Assembly: GCF_000204015.1 (NCBI RefSeq)
Contig: NZ_GL883077.1
Coordinates: 75,608-114,065, forward strand
Reading direction: 5' to 3'
Length of the DNA: 38,458 nucleotides
DNA from: Asticcacaulis biprosthecium C19
GTDB lineage: Bacteria; Pseudomonadota; Alphaproteobacteria; Caulobacterales; Caulobacteraceae
The notes beneath the pieces were generated by a model. The model ran no database searches. It was given only the letters and a program-made list of their open reading frames with translations, and was not told where the DNA came from. Every line of letters starts with the position of its first letter. The first letter of the stretch is position 1. The position numbers and the translations under genes are program-made. Shown in pieces: positions 7,217 to 18,200 of the stretch.

Positions 7217-7696
7217 ATGAGTGTAGCTTTTACCAGAGACGAAGACCACGAGGCGGCTGCGGCCAACCTGCCCGATCGTCCGATTTCCCCGCACCTGAAC
7301 CTGGTGACGCCGCAAGGCCTTGCCCAACTGCAAGCCGCCTTTGCCGAGGCCAAGGCCGCCTATACGGCCGCCCAGTCATCCGGTGAGGTCAGCGACGACC
7401 GTACTGCCATGGCGCGAGCGACTCGCGACCTGCGTTACTATACGGCGCGTCTGGGTTCGGCACAGCCTGTCGAACCGGTGACGGTGCCGCAAGCGGTTGT
7501 CTTCGGCTGTACGGTGACGATCGAACGCGCCGACGGCCGGACCCAGACCTTCCGCATCGTCGGCGAGGATGAGGCCGATCCGAAACAGGGCAGCATTTCC
7601 TATGTTTCGCCATTGGCACAGGCCCTGATGGGCAAAACCTTGGACGACGAGGTCCGGCTGGACGGGGCGGAGATTGCCATCACCGCGATCCGTTAG
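7217..7696 (+). CDS. GreA/GreB-family transcription factor
   Basis: 159 residues. Residues about 30-75 form a coiled coil whose loop carries GEVSDDRTA, matching the acidic tip of Gre factors that reaches the RNA polymerase active site to stimulate cleavage of backtracked RNA. Residues about 80-158 are the C-terminal FKBP-like domain (VFGCTVTIERADG, FRIVGEDEADPKQGSISYVSPLAQALMGK shown in part). The N-terminal 28 residues are a variable extension. Start chosen at ATG 7217, giving a 49-bp divergent spacing from the yaiI-family gene. It overlaps the converging CPBP gene by 17 bp. Paralogous to Rnk-type protein at 29413, which lacks the long coiled coil. Confidence 0.85.
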   Translation: MSVAFTRDEDHEAAAANLPDRPISPHLNLVTPQGLAQLQAAFAEAKAAYTAAQSSGEVSDDRTAMARATRDLRYYTARLGSAQPVEPVTVPQAVVFGCTVTIERADGRTQTFRIVGEDEADPKQGSISYVSPLAQALMGKTLDDEVRLDGAEIAITAIR

Positions 7697-8519
7697 GCTT
7701 GTTGTACAGAATGGCCAGCAGAACCAGCAGACAGACCAGACCGGGCAACGAGCCTTCGAGACCCGCAGAACCACCGGTCAGCCAGTCGGCCACCGGCGCA
7801 AGGTGAGCCAGTAACCAGCTTTGATTGTCCGTGCCGCTGACGGAAAAGCCCAGAAGATTGCCCTGGACCACATTGGCGCCGAGGTGAAGGCCGATCGGCA
7901 GGGCCAGCCGTTGGGTTCGTAGCCATGCCTGGCCGAACATGAGGCCGGCGAGGAAGATATTGACCATGGCCAGGACCGCCGCGGGACCGTGCAGACCCTC
8001 ATTGCCGAGGTGGGTCAGGAGAAAAAGGCCCGCCAGACTTAGCTGGGCCGGCCAGGTCCCGATCGCGGCGATCAGGCGCTGAAACAGAAAGCCGCGGAAC
8101 AGAAGTTCCTCAGCGATGGCGACGCCGGTCATGGCAAAAATGGCAAGGCCAAGCGCGGCTGGATCGATCGCCGTCACTTCGAACCTGACCCATCCGCACA
8201 GGAACAGAAACAGGGCGGGCACTGCCATCAGCGCGCCGCCGCCCGCCAGGCCTGCCGCGAGGTCCCGCCACCAGGCCGTATCAAAGCGTCCGGTCACCTC
8301 GGTCAAAGGCTGCCGGCGCAGCGCCTGACACAGCCAGGTCACGGCCAGAAGTATGGCCACCTGCTCCCAGAGGCCGAGCGCATATCCATTGGCCTGCGAT
8401 ATCAGCAGGACCGGCAAGAGAAGGACGAACAGGGTCAACAGGAAGATGGCCACCCACCAGCCGTTGCGCAACCGTCCATCGCTGCGGCGAAATATCGAGG
8501 TCAGTTTAATCGGCGGCAC
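7680..8519 (-). CDS. CPBP family intramembrane glutamic endopeptidase
   Basis: 279 residues, about eight hydrophobic helices. The family motifs are present in order: EELLFRGFLFQRL (EExxxR) near residue 138, LLTHLGNEG (FxxxH-type, His) near 170, and HLGANVVQGN (HxxxN) near 218. These residues form the active site of the Abi/CAAX-type membrane protease fold; bacterial members are intramembrane glutamic proteases, substrate here unknown. The start overlaps the end of the upstream MFS gene by 14 bp, so the two are translated from one mRNA. Confidence 0.87.
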   Translation of the reverse strand: MPPIKLTSIFRRSDGRLRNGWWVAIFLLTLFVLLLPVLLISQANGYALGLWEQVAILLAVTWLCQALRRQPLTEVTGRFDTAWWRDLAAGLAGGGALMAVPALFLFLCGWVRFEVTAIDPAALGLAIFAMTGVAIAEELLFRGFLFQRLIAAIGTWPAQLSLAGLFLLTHLGNEGLHGPAAVLAMVNIFLAGLMFGQAWLRTQRLALPIGLHLGANVVQGNLLGFSVSGTDNQSWLLAHLAPVADWLTGGSAGLEGSLPGLVCLLVLLAILYNKPNGSR

Positions 8520-9879
8520 GGGTTGCCTCCTTCGGCAGTTGGGTCAGCGACAGAATAAGAGCGACAACGACCAGGCCCGCCGCTACAGCCAGGGCCGCGT
8601 GCATGCCGCCGGCCACGGCCGCAGGTGCCTGGCTTCCCGCCGAAACCCCTGCGAAGACAGCTCCCATGACAGAGGCCCCGGTGACAAGGCCAAAGTTTCG
8701 CGACAAGTTGACCAGACCGGAGATGACGCCCTTGCCGTTGGCTGACGCTGCCATCATGACGGCGGTGGTGTTGGCCGCCTGGAACAGACCATAGCCGACC
8801 GTGAGACCGGCCAGGGACAGAACATAACCGACGAGCCCCGTCGTTTGCGGCAAACAGGCCAGAAGGCCGGCGCCGGCGGCCATGATCATCAAACCGGCTC
8901 GCGACATGGCCACTGCGCCGAAGCGGTCGGCCAGGCGACCGGCCGGAATCCCGGTCAGGGCGGTCACGACCGGCCCGACCGACAGCGCCAGTCCTGCCGT
9001 CGCGGTCTCCAGTCCGAGCGCCTGGGTCAGATAGAAGGGACCCACCACCAGGGTGGTCATCATCACGGCAGCTACCAGCCCTCCCGTAGCCAGGCCGGTG
9101 CTCAGACGTCTGTCACGAAAGAGGTTCAGGTTGACGAGGGGCGCGGACGATCTCGTCTCGATCATCACGAAGGCTGCCAAACCCAGGAGGGCCAGTGCCA
9201 GAGGCGCCAGATTCGTCGCCTCGAAATGACCCCGTCCCATGGTCATGGCCAGGGCGTAAGCCGCCAGAGTGACCGCCAGAATCAGGGTTCCCGCGACATC
9301 GAATTTTGCTTGCTCCGTGGACGGACGATCTTCATCGATACCGAGCCAAACCAGACCGGCCGCGACCACTGCGACCGGTAAATTCATCACAAAGATGGCG
9401 GGCCAGCCAAAAGCCGCGATCAGCAGCCCGCCCAGCGAAGGTCCCAACGCGGTGCCGACGGCCGACATGGTCCCCAGCATCCCCATGGCGCTGCCGACCC
9501 TGTCCCTGGGCACGATATTGCTGGCAAAGGCCAGGCTCAGCGTCATCACCACGCCGGCGCCCAGACCCTGCACACCACGCGCAACCAGCAACAGGCCGAG
9601 CGAGGGTGCTGCGGCACAAGCCGCCGAGGCCAGGGCGAAAATGGCCATGCCTACCAGCAAAACACGACGGCGGCCAAAGCGGTCGCCGATCCATCCGGCC
9701 GCGACGACGACTGTCGTCATGCCGAGCAGATAGGCGAGGACGACCCACTGGGTGGATTGAAACGGCGCTGCGAAAGCCTGGGCGAGGACTGGCAAGGCGA
9801 TGCTGGCCGTGCTGGTCGCCAGTGAAGTGACTAGGACTGAAAGGCCTAGTCCTGTGAGTGCAAGGGTTTGTCGTGTCAT
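8506..9879 (-). CDS. MFS drug exporter, DHA2 (EmrB/QacA) type
   Basis: 457 residues, at least 12 and probably 14 membrane helices. Motif A appears in WIGDRFGRRRVLLVG near residue 65, motif C-like AVGTALGPSLGGLL near 140, and a second ADRFG loop near 320. The N-terminus (TSTASIALPVLAQAF) is typical of proton-coupled DHA2 drug exporters in the inner membrane. Transcribed away from the LysR gene at 9973 with a 93-bp shared control region, the usual layout for a regulator and its target. Substrate cannot be read from sequence. Confidence 0.9.
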   Translation of the reverse strand: MTRQTLALTGLGLSVLVTSLATSTASIALPVLAQAFAAPFQSTQWVVLAYLLGMTTVVVAAGWIGDRFGRRRVLLVGMAIFALASAACAAAPSLGLLLVARGVQGLGAGVVMTLSLAFASNIVPRDRVGSAMGMLGTMSAVGTALGPSLGGLLIAAFGWPAIFVMNLPVAVVAAGLVWLGIDEDRPSTEQAKFDVAGTLILAVTLAAYALAMTMGRGHFEATNLAPLALALLGLAAFVMIETRSSAPLVNLNLFRDRRLSTGLATGGLVAAVMMTTLVVGPFYLTQALGLETATAGLALSVGPVVTALTGIPAGRLADRFGAVAMSRAGLMIMAAGAGLLACLPQTTGLVGYVLSLAGLTVGYGLFQAANTTAVMMAASANGKGVISGLVNLSRNFGLVTGASVMGAVFAGVSAGSQAPAAVAGGMHAALAVAAGLVVVALILSLTQLPKEATRAAD

Positions 9880-9925
9880 GGCCGCACCCTATCTTCGCAC
9901 ATAAAGCGGCGCCAGACGCATGCGT

Positions 9926-9942
9926 TGCACTGTATTCGTGCA
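9926..9942. promoter_or_regulatory. LysR-type operator candidate
   Basis: TGCAC-N7-GTGCA is a perfect 5-bp inverted repeat in the 93-bp interval between the divergent MFS and LysR genes. Interrupted dyads of this kind are the usual binding boxes of LysR regulators, serving both autoregulation and control of the divergent target. Confidence 0.55.
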
Positions 9943-9972
9943 TCGTACGCCATGTCATGATAGGCTGCCCGA

Positions 9973-10893
9973 ATGACCCGGCCCGACCTGAATCAGTTGA
10001 TCACCCTGGATGTCCTGCTTGCCGAAGGCAGTGTTGCCCGCGCGGCGAAGCGGTTACGGCTGAGCCCGTCGGCCATGAGCCGGGCGCTGGCGCGGCTGCG
10101 CGATACCCTGGGCGATCCGCTTCTGGTCCGGGCCGGGCGCGGCCTGGTACCGACGCCGCGAGCCTTGGAGCTGCGCGAACGGACGGCCCGCCTGGTCGAA
10201 GACGCGCAAGGGCTGCTGCGGCCGGCAGATGTGCTGAATCTGAAAGGTCTGTCGCGGAGCTTTACCCTTCGCACCAGCGACGGGTTCGTCGAAACCTTCG
10301 GGCCGGAGTTGATCCGCCGGGTTGCGGAATCGGCACCCGGCGTGCGCCTGCGATTTGTACAAAAGCCGGATCGCGACAGCGGGCCTTTGCGCGACGGTTC
10401 AGTCGATATGGAAACGGGGGTGGTCGGCGCGGTCATAGGGCCGGAGATCCGCGCCCAAGCCCTGTTCCGTGACCATTTTGTCGCTGTGGTGCGCCGCGAT
10501 CACCCCATAAGCGACATGACGGCGGCGGCTTACAGTGCTGGGCGGCACGTCGGTGTTGCCCGGCGTGGACCGGATAAGGGACCCATTGACGATGCCCTGG
10601 CTCCGCTTGGGATTGAACGCGACCTGGCGGTCTTGGCCGGCGGCTATTCGGCGGTTCTTGCCCTGGTCAGCAGTTCCGACCTGATTGCCACCGTGCCGCA
10701 ACGGCATACCGAAGGTTTGCGCCATGGGATGACGACCTTCTCCCTGCCCTTCGCCGTGGCCGGAGTCACCGTATCGCTGCTGTGGCACCCACGGCTGGAT
10801 GCCGATCCGGCCCACCGCTGGCTGCGCGACTGCGTGCGGGCCGTGTGCGGCCATCGGGCACATGGACTTCCTGACGACCCTGAGGGAAGCTGA
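9973..10893 (+). CDS. LysR-family transcriptional regulator
   Basis: 306 residues. The N-terminal winged HTH (residues about 4-62) reads LNQLITLDVLLAEGSVARAA then SPSAMSRALARLRDTLGDPLLVR, the standard LysR recognition-helix pattern. Residues about 95-300 are the substrate-binding domain. Divergent to the DHA2 exporter with a dyad operator between them, so it most likely controls that exporter. ATG at 9973; a longer alternative frame is a shadow. Confidence 0.9.
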   Translation: MTRPDLNQLITLDVLLAEGSVARAAKRLRLSPSAMSRALARLRDTLGDPLLVRAGRGLVPTPRALELRERTARLVEDAQGLLRPADVLNLKGLSRSFTLRTSDGFVETFGPELIRRVAESAPGVRLRFVQKPDRDSGPLRDGSVDMETGVVGAVIGPEIRAQALFRDHFVAVVRRDHPISDMTAAAYSAGRHVGVARRGPDKGPIDDALAPLGIERDLAVLAGGYSAVLALVSSSDLIATVPQRHTEGLRHGMTTFSLPFAVAGVTVSLLWHPRLDADPAHRWLRDCVRAVCGHRAHGLPDDPEGS

Positions 10894-10913
10894 TACGGGC
10901 GAGGGAGGTGATC

Positions 10914-11033
10914 ATGACTTTGGAACAACTTTTCCTGCTACCGTTTTTCGGCCATTTCGGCCTGGTGGCAGTGAAGCGTATCTACCCGGGCGTTGGCGGC
11001 CAAATGGGTGCGCCTGGCATGTCGAAACCGTAG
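10914..11033 (+). CDS. Small ORF, 39 aa, strong ribosome binding site
   Basis: ATG at 10914, TAG at 11031-11033. The peptide starts MTLEQLFLLPFFGHFGLVAV and ends GAPGMSKP, with a hydrophobic N-terminal half. It is preceded by GGGAGGTGATC, nearly a full complement of the 16S rRNA 3' end (GGAGGTGATC), with 5 nt between GGAGG and the ATG. It follows the LysR stop by 20 bp and overlaps the 3' end of the converging gene by 52 bp. It may be a genuine small membrane protein or the 5' remnant of a longer membrane-protein gene whose remainder was lost. No family recognised. Confidence 0.5.
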   Translation: MTLEQLFLLPFFGHFGLVAVKRIYPGVGGQMGAPGMSKP

Positions 11034-12145
11034 ATGCGGCTGAAGAGTGTGCACATACGTGGAAAGCGGTTAAAATATACGGCCGGTCTGACACGGTCCG
11101 CCAGGTCGACTGCGGCCAAGGCGGCGATGCGTTCAGAGTCCACCTTGGGCTGATCGATGCGAAGTTGGACTTTAGGTGCAGGCGCCAGAGGATCGATTGC
11201 CGCGTCAGCGGGCACCATGGTGAAATGGCCCAGATCGATAACCTCACCGGCCGCGACGTCGAACGCGATCGTGCCGAGGCAGAAGGTGGTGAAATCGTAG
11301 CGCCCGGTGCGCACATTGGCCAAGCTGTAGATACCGGCTGGAATAACGAAGGCAAATTGCGCCGCCGTGCTAACTTTGGCCTCCTTGGTGCGGGCTTCAA
11401 ACCCCGGCCAGCTCCGGCGGCCGGTCGTTTGAACAATGCCTGCTTCTCCGTTGGCTTCACGGCGATCGAAAAGTATGTGGGCACCGGCTCCGGTGGGGGA
11501 AGATACTGTCATCAGGACGACGGCCTCGCCCGGCCCAGGCTGCGGGACCGTACCGGATGAGACGCCCTTGACCGATTTCGTTGGCCCCCAGCGATTAAAG
11601 GTCGGAATGTCAGGCGAACGGGGCACGAATGACAAGGGCTCAGCGAGTGCAGGTGCATCGCCGGATGCTGAGAGCCAGTAGGTATTGGCCCATTTGCGCC
11701 TGAGTACCCCTTCCGGCGGGACTTCCGCGCCAGCATACAGTGCCTGAACCTCCGGCGCCAATTGCGCGTAACGCTCACGAAACTGACGCAGGTTTGAGCC
11801 CGCAATGTCAAACCGCCTGTAGCCGCGCGCCATCATGCAGTCGTCGGCGTAGGCGACGTTAGGTCCGGCCGCAGCGATTTCACCGATAATGGCTCCGGTC
11901 AAACCATACGTCATGCCTTCGTTGACGGGGTTGGTGCCGAACATGGACCGACCAAAGCTAAGGCAGACATTCTGGTCGGCTGCCACCTGTTCGGCACCTG
12001 CGCCCGGACGGTTATAGAACCAGGCGAGGTCGTCAGAGTCCAGAACCTTGGGTTCCAATGGGCCAGCCATCGCAGAGACGGCTACGCCGGCCCAAAGTGC
12101 TATCGTCCCCGCAAAAGCGTTTTGCCAGAATTTCAGTGAGCGCAC
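10982..12145 (-). CDS. Exported protein of unknown function downstream of the autotransporter
   Basis: 387 residues from a GTG start at 12145 with a clear GGAGGGGG SD. Residues 1-28 are a signal peptide (FAGTIALWAGVAVSAMAG). An N-terminal part holds conserved-looking Cys at DQNVCLSFG and DDCMMARGYRRF; the C-terminal half contains VVLMTVSSPTG, FVIPAGIYSLANVR and FCLGTIAFDVAAGEVIDLGHF, a beta-rich pattern like DUF2846-type lipoprotein domains. No firm family. It lies 84 bp downstream of the giant autotransporter on the same strand, so it may be co-expressed and act in its export or surface presentation; this is inference. Confidence 0.75.
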   Translation of the reverse strand: MRSLKFWQNAFAGTIALWAGVAVSAMAGPLEPKVLDSDDLAWFYNRPGAGAEQVAADQNVCLSFGRSMFGTNPVNEGMTYGLTGAIIGEIAAAGPNVAYADDCMMARGYRRFDIAGSNLRQFRERYAQLAPEVQALYAGAEVPPEGVLRRKWANTYWLSASGDAPALAEPLSFVPRSPDIPTFNRWGPTKSVKGVSSGTVPQPGPGEAVVLMTVSSPTGAGAHILFDRREANGEAGIVQTTGRRSWPGFEARTKEAKVSTAAQFAFVIPAGIYSLANVRTGRYDFTTFCLGTIAFDVAAGEVIDLGHFTMVPADAAIDPLAPAPKVQLRIDQPKVDSERIAALAAVDLADRVRPAVYFNRFPRMCTLFSRIYGFDMPGAPIWPPTPG

Positions 12146-12160
12146 ATCAACCCCCTCCGA

Positions 12161-12177
12161 GTTAGGACAAACCTAAC
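12161..12177 (-). other. Short hairpin in autotransporter-downstream gap
   Basis: GTTAGG-ACAAA-CCTAAC, a 6-bp stem with 5-nt loop, lies in the 84-bp gap between the autotransporter stop (12230) and the downstream gene, about 16 bp before its GTG. No T-run follows, so it is not a typical intrinsic terminator; it could be an mRNA processing structure or an operator. Confidence 0.35.
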
Positions 12178-12229
12178 GCGAAGCCGGACAAAAAACCAGC
12201 CGAGAACCCGACGTTTCTGCAAGCCCTAG

Positions 12230-15200
12230 CTAGAACTTGAACTTCAGGCTGGCGCTGAAGGTCTGCTGGCTGTAGCGCTTGCCGCTTTCGTTGGCGAGCG
12301 ACAAGTTCAGACTGGCCCGGTCATTCTTGCCGGTGACCTGGACGTTGGCGCCCATCTTCACCGTGTCGCTGTCGAATTGCGTGCTGATCAGCGCCGGATC
12401 CGAGGTCTGGTTGGCGCCGACCAGCCGGTACGGCATCTTCAGCCGATCGGTGGAATAGACCACCGCACCGACGTTGAACGACAAGGCCGTCCTCTGCCCG
12501 GAGCTTTCCTGGACATTGTAGCCGACAGTCAGTTCCGGCGTCAGGGTGGCGAAGGTTTGGGTATGCGACACACCCACTGCCCCCTGGCCTTCCATCCCCT
12601 CTTCGGTGAAGGCGCCTTGGTGGATCGAGGTCACCGCAAGCGCCGCCGATGGTTCGATGAACCAGGCGCCACGATCGAAGCGGCGGCTCAGTTTCGCCTG
12701 GGCCGAGACATAGGACGAATGCGGCGTCGCCGTCCCGACCAGGGGATCGAAGATGTGCTGCAATCGTTGGGTTTCGACGGTCTGCAGGCCGCCAGTGAGG
12801 GCCAGGCCCAGCTTGACGCCGCCAAGCGTCCGAGTCGCACTGACACCGGCGTGAACGCTGTCGCCTTCCATACTGGCACGGCCGTTGCCGACATAGAGGC
12901 GGTTGATATGGTCGAAACCGATGGCGCCGGCGATCGACCACTTGTCGTCAACCCGGCGTTCGAAGCCCGTGGCCAGGCTGTCGTAAGCGCCGTTGTGGCC
13001 GTGGGTTTCGGCGTCGGCGTCACGTTCGATATCGGTGCCGCCAACGCGGGCCCAGACACAGGTGTCCTGACCCGTCGCGCCGCAGTGGTTGAGGTCGGCA
13101 GCGAACTGCCGCGCCGCGCCTAGCTGGAGGGTTTGCGGGGCCAGGAAGGCTTCCGGGTTCAGTTGGTCGAAGATGGCGGCATAGGCCGCTTCGTCGCCGA
13201 CCTGCAGATTGCCGATCAGGGCCATGACTCTGCCGATGCCGCCGGACTCACCCAGCCTAATCGCCGAGTCCATATGGCGGCCCAATTCACCCTGATTGCG
13301 GTTCAGGAAGGGCTGGGAGAAGTCGGACGTGAAGGCTAGCTGGATGCCGGAGGTGTTGGCCAGGACGCGGTAGTCGAGCGCGATGCTGTCGGTGAAATCC
13401 AAGCCGTTGTCGGTGCTGGTGCCCGCCGTGGCGAACAGGGTCACCGGGGCGGCATTTTCCAGCCAGGTCAGGACAACGTCGCCGGTGCCGTCGACCGTTG
13501 TGTTGCCGGTGACATTGACACGGTCCGAGGCGTAGGGACCGTAGGCGACGTCGAAGGCCATGTGGCCCGTGTCGCTCTGGACGAAGTGGCCGTCCAGGGC
13601 GACCGTGTTGATCACCCGCGAACCGTACATCAGGTTGTTTGCCGGGTTGCCGGTGCCGTCGAGATTGGCGAAGACAGCGCCCTTGGCCAGGTCGATCGGC
13701 CGTGGGGTCGCCGACAGGCCCATCAGGAAGTCACCGTCATTGGCAAAGGTGCCGCCCGGCGCGGGAATGATGGCCGCGGTTGGTAAGGCGCTTTGGATGG
13801 CCAGCGGAACCGACGCATTGATCGCCGGATCGCGCAGGTCGATGGTGCTGAAGGCGACGAAGGTCGAACCGGCGCGGTTTTCAAAGGCGTTACTGCCACT
13901 GCCGAGATCGATATTGCCGATGACCAGGCCGGTATTGATGACGCGGTCATTACCCGAACCGGACGAGATGGTCACGCCCGACACGGCCGAAACCGAGCCC
14001 GAGGTGGTGACCGTATTGGTCGCGCCGCCGTCGACGCGGATGCCGGCGGCATAACCGCGGACCGTCCCGTTGCTGACGATGGTGATGTTGCCCGCGCCGC
14101 TTTTGCCCAGGCTCTGGGCCAGGACGGCGGTGCCGCCGGTGCCGGTGGCGAAAGTGCTGCCCGACAGGTTCAGGGTGATCGCCCCACCCTTACCGTCGCC
14201 GCCGGCCGAACCGGCAAAGACGCCATCGACCCAGCCGCCGCCGCCGCCCAGGCTTTGGGCGATGAGGCCGTTGGCGCCATTGCCGGTAGCGATGATTGAG
14301 CCGGTCTGGGTGAAGTCAACCAGGCCGCCGTTGCCAGTATTGCCGGCATTCAGGTGCGTGGTGATGGTGGTGGCATCGCTCAGGACAGCGCCGCCGCCGC
14401 CGCCGATCGATTGCAGCAGTACGGCGTGCGAGCCGATACCCGAGCTCGAGATGGTGCCAGCATTGGTCAGTTTGATCTCGCCGGCATTACCGCTTGCGCC
14501 GTTCTTGCCGCCCAGGGTGACGTTGACGGCGTCGCTGCCCGCGGTCAGGACCGAGCCGCCGCCGGCGCCTATGGATTGCACCAAAAGGGCGATCGCGTGG
14601 TTGCCTTCTGTCTGCAGGCCGTCATAAGAACCGGTGACCGAACCGCCGCCAAGCTCGGTTCCGCCATCGGCACCCAGGCTGGTGTGAATGGCCAGGTTGG
14701 TCTGCTCGACGCCATTGATCCGGACAGTTGAGGCGCCCCCGCCGCCGCCAATGCTTTGCAGGATGACGCCGGTCGACAGATCGCCCGTCGTCATGACACT
14801 ACCGGTCTGGCGGCGCAGAATGTCGCCCCCGGTTTCATGTGAGCCCGACTGGCTGCCAAAGGCCAGGTTGATCGGCCCAACCAGGGCGCCGGCCTCGGTC
14901 GTGATGTCAACAATGGCGTGACCGCCGCCGCCGCCGATGGTCTGCGAAAGGACGCCAACCGAATTGCGGCCCGTGGTGATCAACGCGCCTTCGTGGGTAT
15001 TGTCGATATCGGCACCGGAATTATTGACGCCATTGCTGCCGCCCAGGCTGACCGAATAGGCAATAGCCGCTGCCCCGACGGTGTCACCCATCGACGCTGC
15101 ATCGACCTGGCGGGTCTTGATATGCACGGAGCCACCGCCACCACCGACCGACTGGTCGAAGCTGGCCACGCCGTTGTCGCCGCCGACGCCCAGCGTGCCC

Positions 15201-18200
15201 TTGGAAATGATCTTGACCTTGCCGGCATTCATATCCGTCAGGTCGCTGCCCCCCAGTCGCGCCGCGATCTTAGGATCTTCGACGACGTCTTCATCCTTGA
15301 TGTCGAAAACGTCCTTGAACAGGCTCACGACGGACGAGCCGGGCAGGCCCGACACGCCATCAATGCTGAAGTCCAGCCGGCCGCCGCCGCCATTGATGCT
15401 TTCGGCGACAATGGCCTGGGCGCCTTCACCGGTGACGGTGATATTGCCGGTCTGGTTGACCGTGACATTACCGCCGGCGCCGCCCTTGCCGCCCCCGGTG
15501 GCTCCGACCGCCAATGCGATCAGATTGGACGCGACAACGTTGGCAAGGTTATCGGTCGCGGTGAGTCCGACGCCGGCGTTTCCGCCCCCCCCTCCGATGC
15601 TCTGCGCCACGATGCCGTGGCCGCCGGCACCGGTTGTCTGGATGATTCCGGAGTTGGTAACCGTAACGTCGCCGCCATAGCCGCCATCACCACCAATTCC
15701 ACCGATCGCGAGGACCGGAGTCTTGGACTTTTGGCCGATGGACGCCGCCGCCGCGATGACGAGGCCACCATTGCCGCCGCCACCGCCTGTCGACTGGGCC
15801 AGTATACCGTAGGCGTCCTTGCCGTCGGTGAAGATGCCGCCGGAATTGTCGACCCCTACCGTGCCGGAATGGTTACCCTTGCCGCCCTTGCCGCCGAAAT
15901 GCAGGCCAACCGATATCGAATCGGCCGAGCCGCGCAACCCGGTCATCGAGACGATCGAAGAACCATTGCCGCCGCCGCCTCCCAGGCTTTGGGCAAAAAT
16001 CCCGTGCGCCGAGTCACCCGTGGTCCAGATGGTCCCGGAGCCTGTCGTCGCAGTCTTGACGTTCTCAACCTTGACGTTGCCGCCGGTGCCGCCCTTACCG
16101 CCGCTACCGCCGAAATTCATGGTCAGGGCCTGGGTCTGGCCCTCACCACTGTTGGAGGCCAAAAGTGTATGCAGAATAACGCCGGCATTGCCGCCGCCAC
16201 CTCCGGTGCTGGTCGCGCGGATACCCTCCGCGGCGAAGCCCTTGGTGACGATGCTGCCTTCGTTTCGAACCTCGACCAGACCGGCTTCGGCGCCTTCGCC
16301 GCCCGTGCCGCCGACATTGATATCGATCGACTGCTTACTACCGCCACCGGTCGTCAATGTACCCTGTGCGACAGCACCGCCGTCGCCGCCGCCGCCGCCG
16401 ATGCTCTCAGCCCGGATACCGAAGGATTGCAGGCCGTCGGTCTGGATGGCGCCGCTATTGGTCACCTTGACACCATAGCCGACCGCACCCTCGCCGCCAC
16501 TCCCGCCGACATTGAGGTTAAAGGTCCGTGTCGTTTTGTCCGCCTTTACGCTCTCGATATTGGCCTGCAAATAGTCGCCGCCGGCTCCGCCAGAACCACC
16601 GATCGACTGCGCCCAGATCCCGCTGGAACGGTCGTTCTGGGTCCAAAGGGTCGCCGAATTGATCACGGTGACCTGGTCGGAATGCGAGCCCTTGCCGCCG
16701 CCGCCGCCGATGTTGATATTGGCGGAGGTGGTATCCTCATCCCCGCCGGGGCTCACCGTAAGCTTGTCACCAACCGTGCCGCCCATGCCGCCGCCGCCGC
16801 CAAGGCTTTGGGCGAAGATGGCGTGGGCCCGATCGCCCGCCGTATGGATCAGCCCCTTGGTCGTCACTGTAACAGCGCCACCGATCGCCGACTCGCCGCC
16901 GTCGAGACCGATAGCCAGATTACCGCCATAGCTGCCGGACTTGCCCTCGAAATCCCCGCCGACGGTGGTCGTTCCACTGTCGCCGCCGCCGCCGCCGATG
17001 CTCTGGGCCAGAATACCGATCGACTCATCGCCCTCGGTGACAATCGAGCCGTCGGAGCCAACCGTCACTGCACCGCTGGTCGCCCCCTTGCCGCCGGCGC
17101 GTCCGATATTCACGGCGAGACTTGAGCCATCGGCCTGGCCCGTCACAAAATCGAAGACCGGATCAAGGATCTTGTTGATGCTGCTGGCTGAACCGCCGCC
17201 ACCGCCAATGCTTTGCGCCTTGATGCCGACCGAGGAATCGCCCTGGGTCGTTATCTGGCCGACATGATCGACCGTAACCGCAGCGCCACTTCCGCCTGAG
17301 CCATTGGCGCCGCCGACACCGATATTGACGCCCTTGGTCTTACCGCCCAAGGCGCCCGCGCCAAGATTGGCATGAGAATCACCGCCGCCGCCGCCGATGC
17401 TCTGCGCGATCAGGCCGTGACTGTAACGACCGTCTGTAGCTATGCTGCCATTATGGCGGACGACAACAACGTCACCATTGCCGGCATCGGCGCCGGAACC
17501 ACCGACAGAAATAATGGCCGCCTTGTATGTCTTGCCATCGTCCGGATTGGACTCCTTGTTGTAGGCGAAGTTGAAATTCATCCCCGCGATGCCGCCACCG
17601 CCGCCCACACTCTGCGCGATAAGGCCGGTACTGTAGTCGCCGGTCGTCTGGATGGCTGAGGCATTGACCGTCTCAGTCGCCGCCACGGTTTCGTAACCGC
17701 GGTTCACCCTGACCATACCGCCATTGCCGCCAGCGCCGCCATTGCCGCCCATGCCGAATTGCAGGGTGTTGCCGGCGTTGCGCGCCACGGTCGCTGTGAT
17801 GTTCATGCCACCGACGCCGCCGCCGCCGCCGACCGACTGGGCCAATAGGCCACCGGCATTGAAGACCACGGTCAGTTCGTCGTCAGCATTGTCCTCAGTC
17901 GACGTGCTGTCGGGCCCGGTAACGGTGATCGCGCCAACGCTGTTCAGCTTGACATCACCGGCATCCGCACCGCCGCCGGCCGTTCCGCCAACGCCCGCCA
18001 CAATGCGGTTTGTCGACTTGCCCGCGCTGGCATTGGCGATATTGGCCGAGACATTAAGTCCACCATCGCCACCGCCGCCGGCCACGCTTTGGGCCACGAT
18101 GCCGAAAGCGTTTTTGCCCGTTACAATGACCAGGCCCTTCTGTTTTACATCGACGTCCCCGCTGATATTGCCCGTGCCGCCGAAACCGCCCAGACCAAAG

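Noticed and set aside
10799-11560. 253-codon plus-strand frame overlapping the LysR 3' end
   Set aside because: Antisense to the exported protein gene; starts inside LysR and shows no family features.
14918-17125. 735-codon and several other long plus-strand frames across the autotransporter (also 21878-23647, 24658-26307)
   Set aside because: They mirror the repeats of the minus-strand gene, have Ala/Arg/Thr/Asp-rich content and no signal peptide or domain.
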